Part shown: positions 6,233 through 10,977 of the stretch, one piece after another | Numbering within the stretch: position 1 is the stretch's first letter | Layout of the letters: each line of letters begins with the position of its first letter | Source: a bacterium | GTDB lineage: Bacteria > CBDUZB01 > JAGLHV01 | Length of the DNA stretch: 10,977 nt | Reading direction: 5' to 3' | Assembly (NCBI GenBank): GCA_023132075.1 | Contig: JAGLYT010000023.1 | Coordinates: 1 to 10,977, forward strand | Program-made: the position numbers and the translations under genes | Notes under the pieces: model-generated | What the model was told of the DNA's origin: nothing | Seen by the model: only the letters and a program-made list of their open reading frames with translations | Database searches by the model: none

Positions 6233-7237
6233 TCAAAACTGAAAACGGACATTTCCGGCTACGGCATAATTTTCTTCGCTATACTCCCCGGAAATACCGA
6301 GTTTAAACAAGGTAAGACCCAATTCCACTCCGCCGACTAAACGAACAATAGATTCTTCCGGGTCGCAGGAAGAAGTCCCGCTGATAAGAATACTATCAGA
6401 AAGAGTATTAATCGGAGAGCCTTCTTCGGTCAGGGTAAGCGTTCCTGTTGTCTTCAGCGTAGTGTCTATATCTCCTGAATTTTGATCGACTCCAACCCCT
6501 AAAAACAAATTAATTATAGCCACCTTTTTACTATACATAGCCATAAGCCCTATGGAATTTATATCCCACTCGGTTTCAAAAGAAGAAACAGAATCGACAT
6601 TCTGGTTATAAGTAAAGCCACTATATGATTCCTGGGAAACATACTCATAATCCCGGCTAATTTCTATCTTTCCAGTCATCTTATTAAAAGACAAATTTAC
6701 CGAAACCGCACCGGGACTGGCTATCCCATCCTCTAATATTTCTTTTCTCAGTTGAATGCCATAAACAGTGTAGTCAAAATCACAATCCTTTATTTCATAC
6801 GATAAAGTTCCGAGCTTTATTCCGATATCCGTCTTTCCAACGACGGGAAGGGAAGGAAGTCCTGCCTTAGCGTGGAGCATAGGCATAGGAATAGCAACTG
6901 TTTTTGGAATATCTATTTGCCCGGGTTCAATTGTATCCGTAGAAAGATTATTAAATGCACCTGTATCTAAATTTCCCATACTTGTCCCCAACATAAGACC
7001 TATTTCAAAACCGGGCAGAGAAAGAACATTCGCCGGTAAATCAGGCCCTATTCCGGGTAAAAAGGATAAAGGAGTGCTTAGTTCCTTTCCTATCCATTGG
7101 CTAAGCACTGTATAATCACTTTCTATATAATTTCTGGCATTCTCCCAATCATCAGCAACGGCAGCAAAAGCACCCGCCCCCACTCCTCCGATAAGAAATA
7201 AACTCCCGATGATACCCAAAAGAATCTTTTTTTTCAT
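6233..7237 (-). CDS. Predicted outer-membrane beta-barrel protein, unknown function
   Basis: This 334-residue protein begins with a classic signal peptide: MKKK, a hydrophobic core (ILLGIIGSLFLIGGVGAGAFA) and a likely signal-peptidase site after AVA at about residue 28. The mature part is rich in Gly, Ser, Thr and alternating hydrophobic residues, for example TDIGIKLGTLSYEI (136-149), AVSVNLSFNKMTG (177-189), IINLFLGVGVD (241-251) and VELGLTLFKLGISGEY (304-319). It ends AVAGNVRFQF, a terminal strand with final Phe that fits the signal recognised by the BAM machinery. It has two cysteines, C152 and C291. I recognise no specific family. The ATG at 7237 has AAGGAGG (7246-7252) eight nt upstream. 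The gene lies 21 nt after gyrB and 6 nt before the tRNA, inside a replication gene cluster. A periplasmic beta-rich protein is a less likely alternative. Confidence 0.8.
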   Translation of the reverse strand: MKKKILLGIIGSLFLIGGVGAGAFAAVADDWENARNYIESDYTVLSQWIGKELSTPLSFLPGIGPDLPANVLSLPGFEIGLMLGTSMGNLDTGAFNNLSTDTIEPGQIDIPKTVAIPMPMLHAKAGLPSLPVVGKTDIGIKLGTLSYEIKDCDFDYTVYGIQLRKEILEDGIASPGAVSVNLSFNKMTGKIEISRDYEYVSQESYSGFTYNQNVDSVSSFETEWDINSIGLMAMYSKKVAIINLFLGVGVDQNSGDIDTTLKTTGTLTLTEEGSPINTLSDSILISGTSSCDPEESIVRLVGGVELGLTLFKLGISGEYSEENYAVAGNVRFQF

Positions 7238-7258
7238 AATACCCTCCTCCTTTAAAAT

Positions 7259-9685
<2,427 letters not shown>

Positions 9686-9688
9686 TCA

Positions 9689-9982
9689 TCACATGTTTTT
9701 TATTGTTAACTTAATATCTTTTATTTTTTCTTCCCCAATAGCTTTATTTATTTTTTCTACTAGTTCTTTTTTTCTAAGAAAAATTTCCTGACAATAAACA
9801 GGAGACTCTACTGTTACCCATATCTTCCCATTCTTTACTTTAATGACTTGAGTATGCTGAGCAATTTCCCCGGACACGTCCATCCATATCTGATGAATTT
9901 TATACTTTTCTTCTTTTAATCCTATTTTTTTTTTAATTACTTCAATAATTTCCCTTGCAGAAGAAAATCCTCTTTTTTTCAT
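9689..9982 (-). CDS. dciA: DciA-like (DUF721) protein, probable replicative helicase loader
   Basis: DciA is the widespread ancestral loader or operator of the DnaB helicase in bacteria lacking DnaC or DnaI. The 97-residue protein consists essentially of the DUF721 core: a short N-terminal helix region (SAREIIEVIKKKIGL, 8-22), then IWMDVSGEIAQHTQVIKVKNG (32-52, with the conserved Trp and His-Thr), IWVTVESPVYCQEI (54-67), and a closing helix-strand unit with INKAIGEEKIKDIKLTI. It lacks the disordered extension found in actinobacterial members, so it is a minimal form. It sits between dnaN and gyrB with 17- and 18-nt gaps, a position like that in actinobacteria. AAAAGGG overlapping the end of dnaN serves as its ribosome-binding site. 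Family membership is a motif judgement; the helicase-loading role is inferred from the family and position. Confidence 0.85.
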   Translation of the reverse strand: MKKRGFSSAREIIEVIKKKIGLKEEKYKIHQIWMDVSGEIAQHTQVIKVKNGKIWVTVESPVYCQEIFLRKKELVEKINKAIGEEKIKDIKLTIKNM

Positions 9983-9999
9983 ATTTCTTTATATCCCTT

Positions 10000-10977
10000 T
10001 TATATTTTCATCGGCATTATTACACAGAGATACTCCTTTTTTTCCACAGGTTTAATTACCCCGGGACTAAGCGGTTCATTAAGTTCTAAATATATTTCAG
10101 GAGTATCAATATTTTTTAGAATATCCATCACATAATTAGGATTATAAGCTATTTCCATTTGTTCCTTATCATAGTCTATACTAATTTCATCCTCTGCTTC
10201 TCCTAACCCAACTGTATTTGCCAAAATTTTTAGCTTATTTTTATCTAATATATACTTTACAGAATTACTCCTCTCATTAGTTAAAACTGCAACCCTTTTT
10301 GTTGATTTAAAAAGTTGCTGAACATCTATTTTCACTTTCATTTTACTGGAAGAAGGAATTACCTGTTCATAATTTGGAAATCTTCCCTCTATTAATCTGG
10401 AAATAAGAATAGTTTCATCTATTTTAAAAATTATTTGATTCTCACTTATAGCCATCTTTATTTTCTTTTCTTTTTCATCAGCAACAGTATTTAATAAATT
10501 TTTTAATTCATTCACTGATTTACTGGGAACAATTATTTCTATCTTTTCTTTTTTATTTATTAAATTGCTAATTTCTTTAGTAATGAAGCATAACCTTCTT
10601 CCATCAGTTGCTACCATTTTCATTCTATTTTCCTCTATCATAAAATAAATTCCATTTAATACATAGCGGCTTTCATCACGGGAAACAGCAAAAACCGTCT
10701 TTTGAATCATTTCTTTTAAAAGAGCCGCATTTATTTCAATGTATTCCTTTTGAGTAAAGTCGGGTAAAACAGGAAATTCTTCACTGGATAGTCCGGTAAT
10801 AGAAAATTTAGCTTTCCCACTGGTTATACTTATTTGATTATCCTTCACATTTATATTGGTTTCGTCCTCCGGTAATTCTTTCACGATGTCAATAAACTTT
10901 CTGGCAGGAACGGAAATAGAACCTTTTTTTATGATTTCCCCTTTTATATAGCATTTAATTCCTATTTCAAGGTCAGT
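10000..10977 (-). CDS. dnaN: DNA polymerase III beta subunit, sliding clamp (5' end cut by window edge)
   Basis: DnaN forms the ring that tethers DNA polymerase III and other proteins to DNA; the DnaX clamp loader encoded in this window opens and loads it. The reading frame is open to the right edge: before the in-frame GTG at 10884 it encodes TDLEIGIKCYIKGEIIKKG and SISVPARKFIDIVKELPED, both canonical clamp sequence, so that GTG is not the start. About 325 residues are present and roughly the first 50 are missing compared with a full-length clamp (about 366). Other hallmarks are RYVLNGIYF with VATDGRRL, the LIEGRFPNYEQVIP segment (the second-domain RFP motif), and the terminal YLCVIMPMKI. 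The gene is followed after 17 nt by dciA. dnaA and the origin may lie just beyond the right edge, but that is inference from the usual order. Confidence 0.97.
   Translation of the reverse strand, partial: TDLEIGIKCYIKGEIIKKGSISVPARKFIDIVKELPEDETNINVKDNQISITSGKAKFSITGLSSEEFPVLPDFTQKEYIEINAALLKEMIQKTVFAVSRDESRYVLNGIYFMIEENRMKMVATDGRRLCFITKEISNLINKKEKIEIIVPSKSVNELKNLLNTVADEKEKKIKMAISENQIIFKIDETILISRLIEGRFPNYEQVIPSSSKMKVKIDVQQLFKSTKRVAVLTNERSNSVKYILDKNKLKILANTVGLGEAEDEISIDYDKEQMEIAYNPNYVMDILKNIDTPEIYLELNEPLSPGVIKPVEKKEYLCVIMPMKI

Noticed and set aside
10870-10884. GTG at 10884 as the start of dnaN
   Set aside because: The same frame continues upstream to the window edge with conserved clamp sequence (TDLEIGIK, SVPARKFIDIV), so the gene is simply cut by the edge.

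Overview
The window is a stretch of bacterial chromosome carrying ten protein genes and one tRNA gene, all on the minus strand, so transcription runs from high to low coordinates. Two genes are cut by the window edges (dnaN on the right, the Por beta subunit on the left). The DNA is visibly AT-rich, with many A/T runs. Codon use leans to AAA, ATA and GAA. The organism is probably a diderm: one protein has a signal peptide and a beta-barrel-like ending in Phe. It is probably an anaerobe, because it has a four-subunit 2-oxoacid:ferredoxin oxidoreductase. No single gene fixes the phylum; an uncultivated diderm lineage fits, but that is inference.

Right part (10977 to 7259): dnaN (sliding clamp), a small DciA/DUF721 helicase-loader-type protein, and gyrB. 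These are packed 17-18 nt apart and form the kind of replication cluster usually found beside the chromosomal origin. recF, which usually sits between dnaN and gyrB, is absent.

Middle (7237 to 3895): a predicted outer-membrane beta-barrel protein of unknown role, then a tRNA-Ala (anticodon CGC) beginning 6 nt after its stop, then dnaX and recR, whose stop and start codons touch (TAA|ATG). ybaB, usually found between dnaX and recR, is missing. dnaX has two tandem A8 tracts where slippage in either direction would give a short gamma-like product.

Left part (3876 to 1): a six-segment membrane protein with its own near-consensus sigma-70-type promoter, then a 289-nt spacer, then porC-porD-porA-porB. 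The spacer holds a possible promoter, a possible 26-codon leader ORF with a strong Shine-Dalgarno, and a GC-rich hairpin followed by a T5 run. The Por complex oxidatively decarboxylates pyruvate (or a related 2-oxoacid) to the acyl-CoA, passing electrons to ferredoxin.

Most of the window is core housekeeping. I see no phage, transposon, CRISPR or defence locus. The points most worth checking are the dnaX slippage site, the por leader, the unknown barrel protein and the absence of recF and ybaB.
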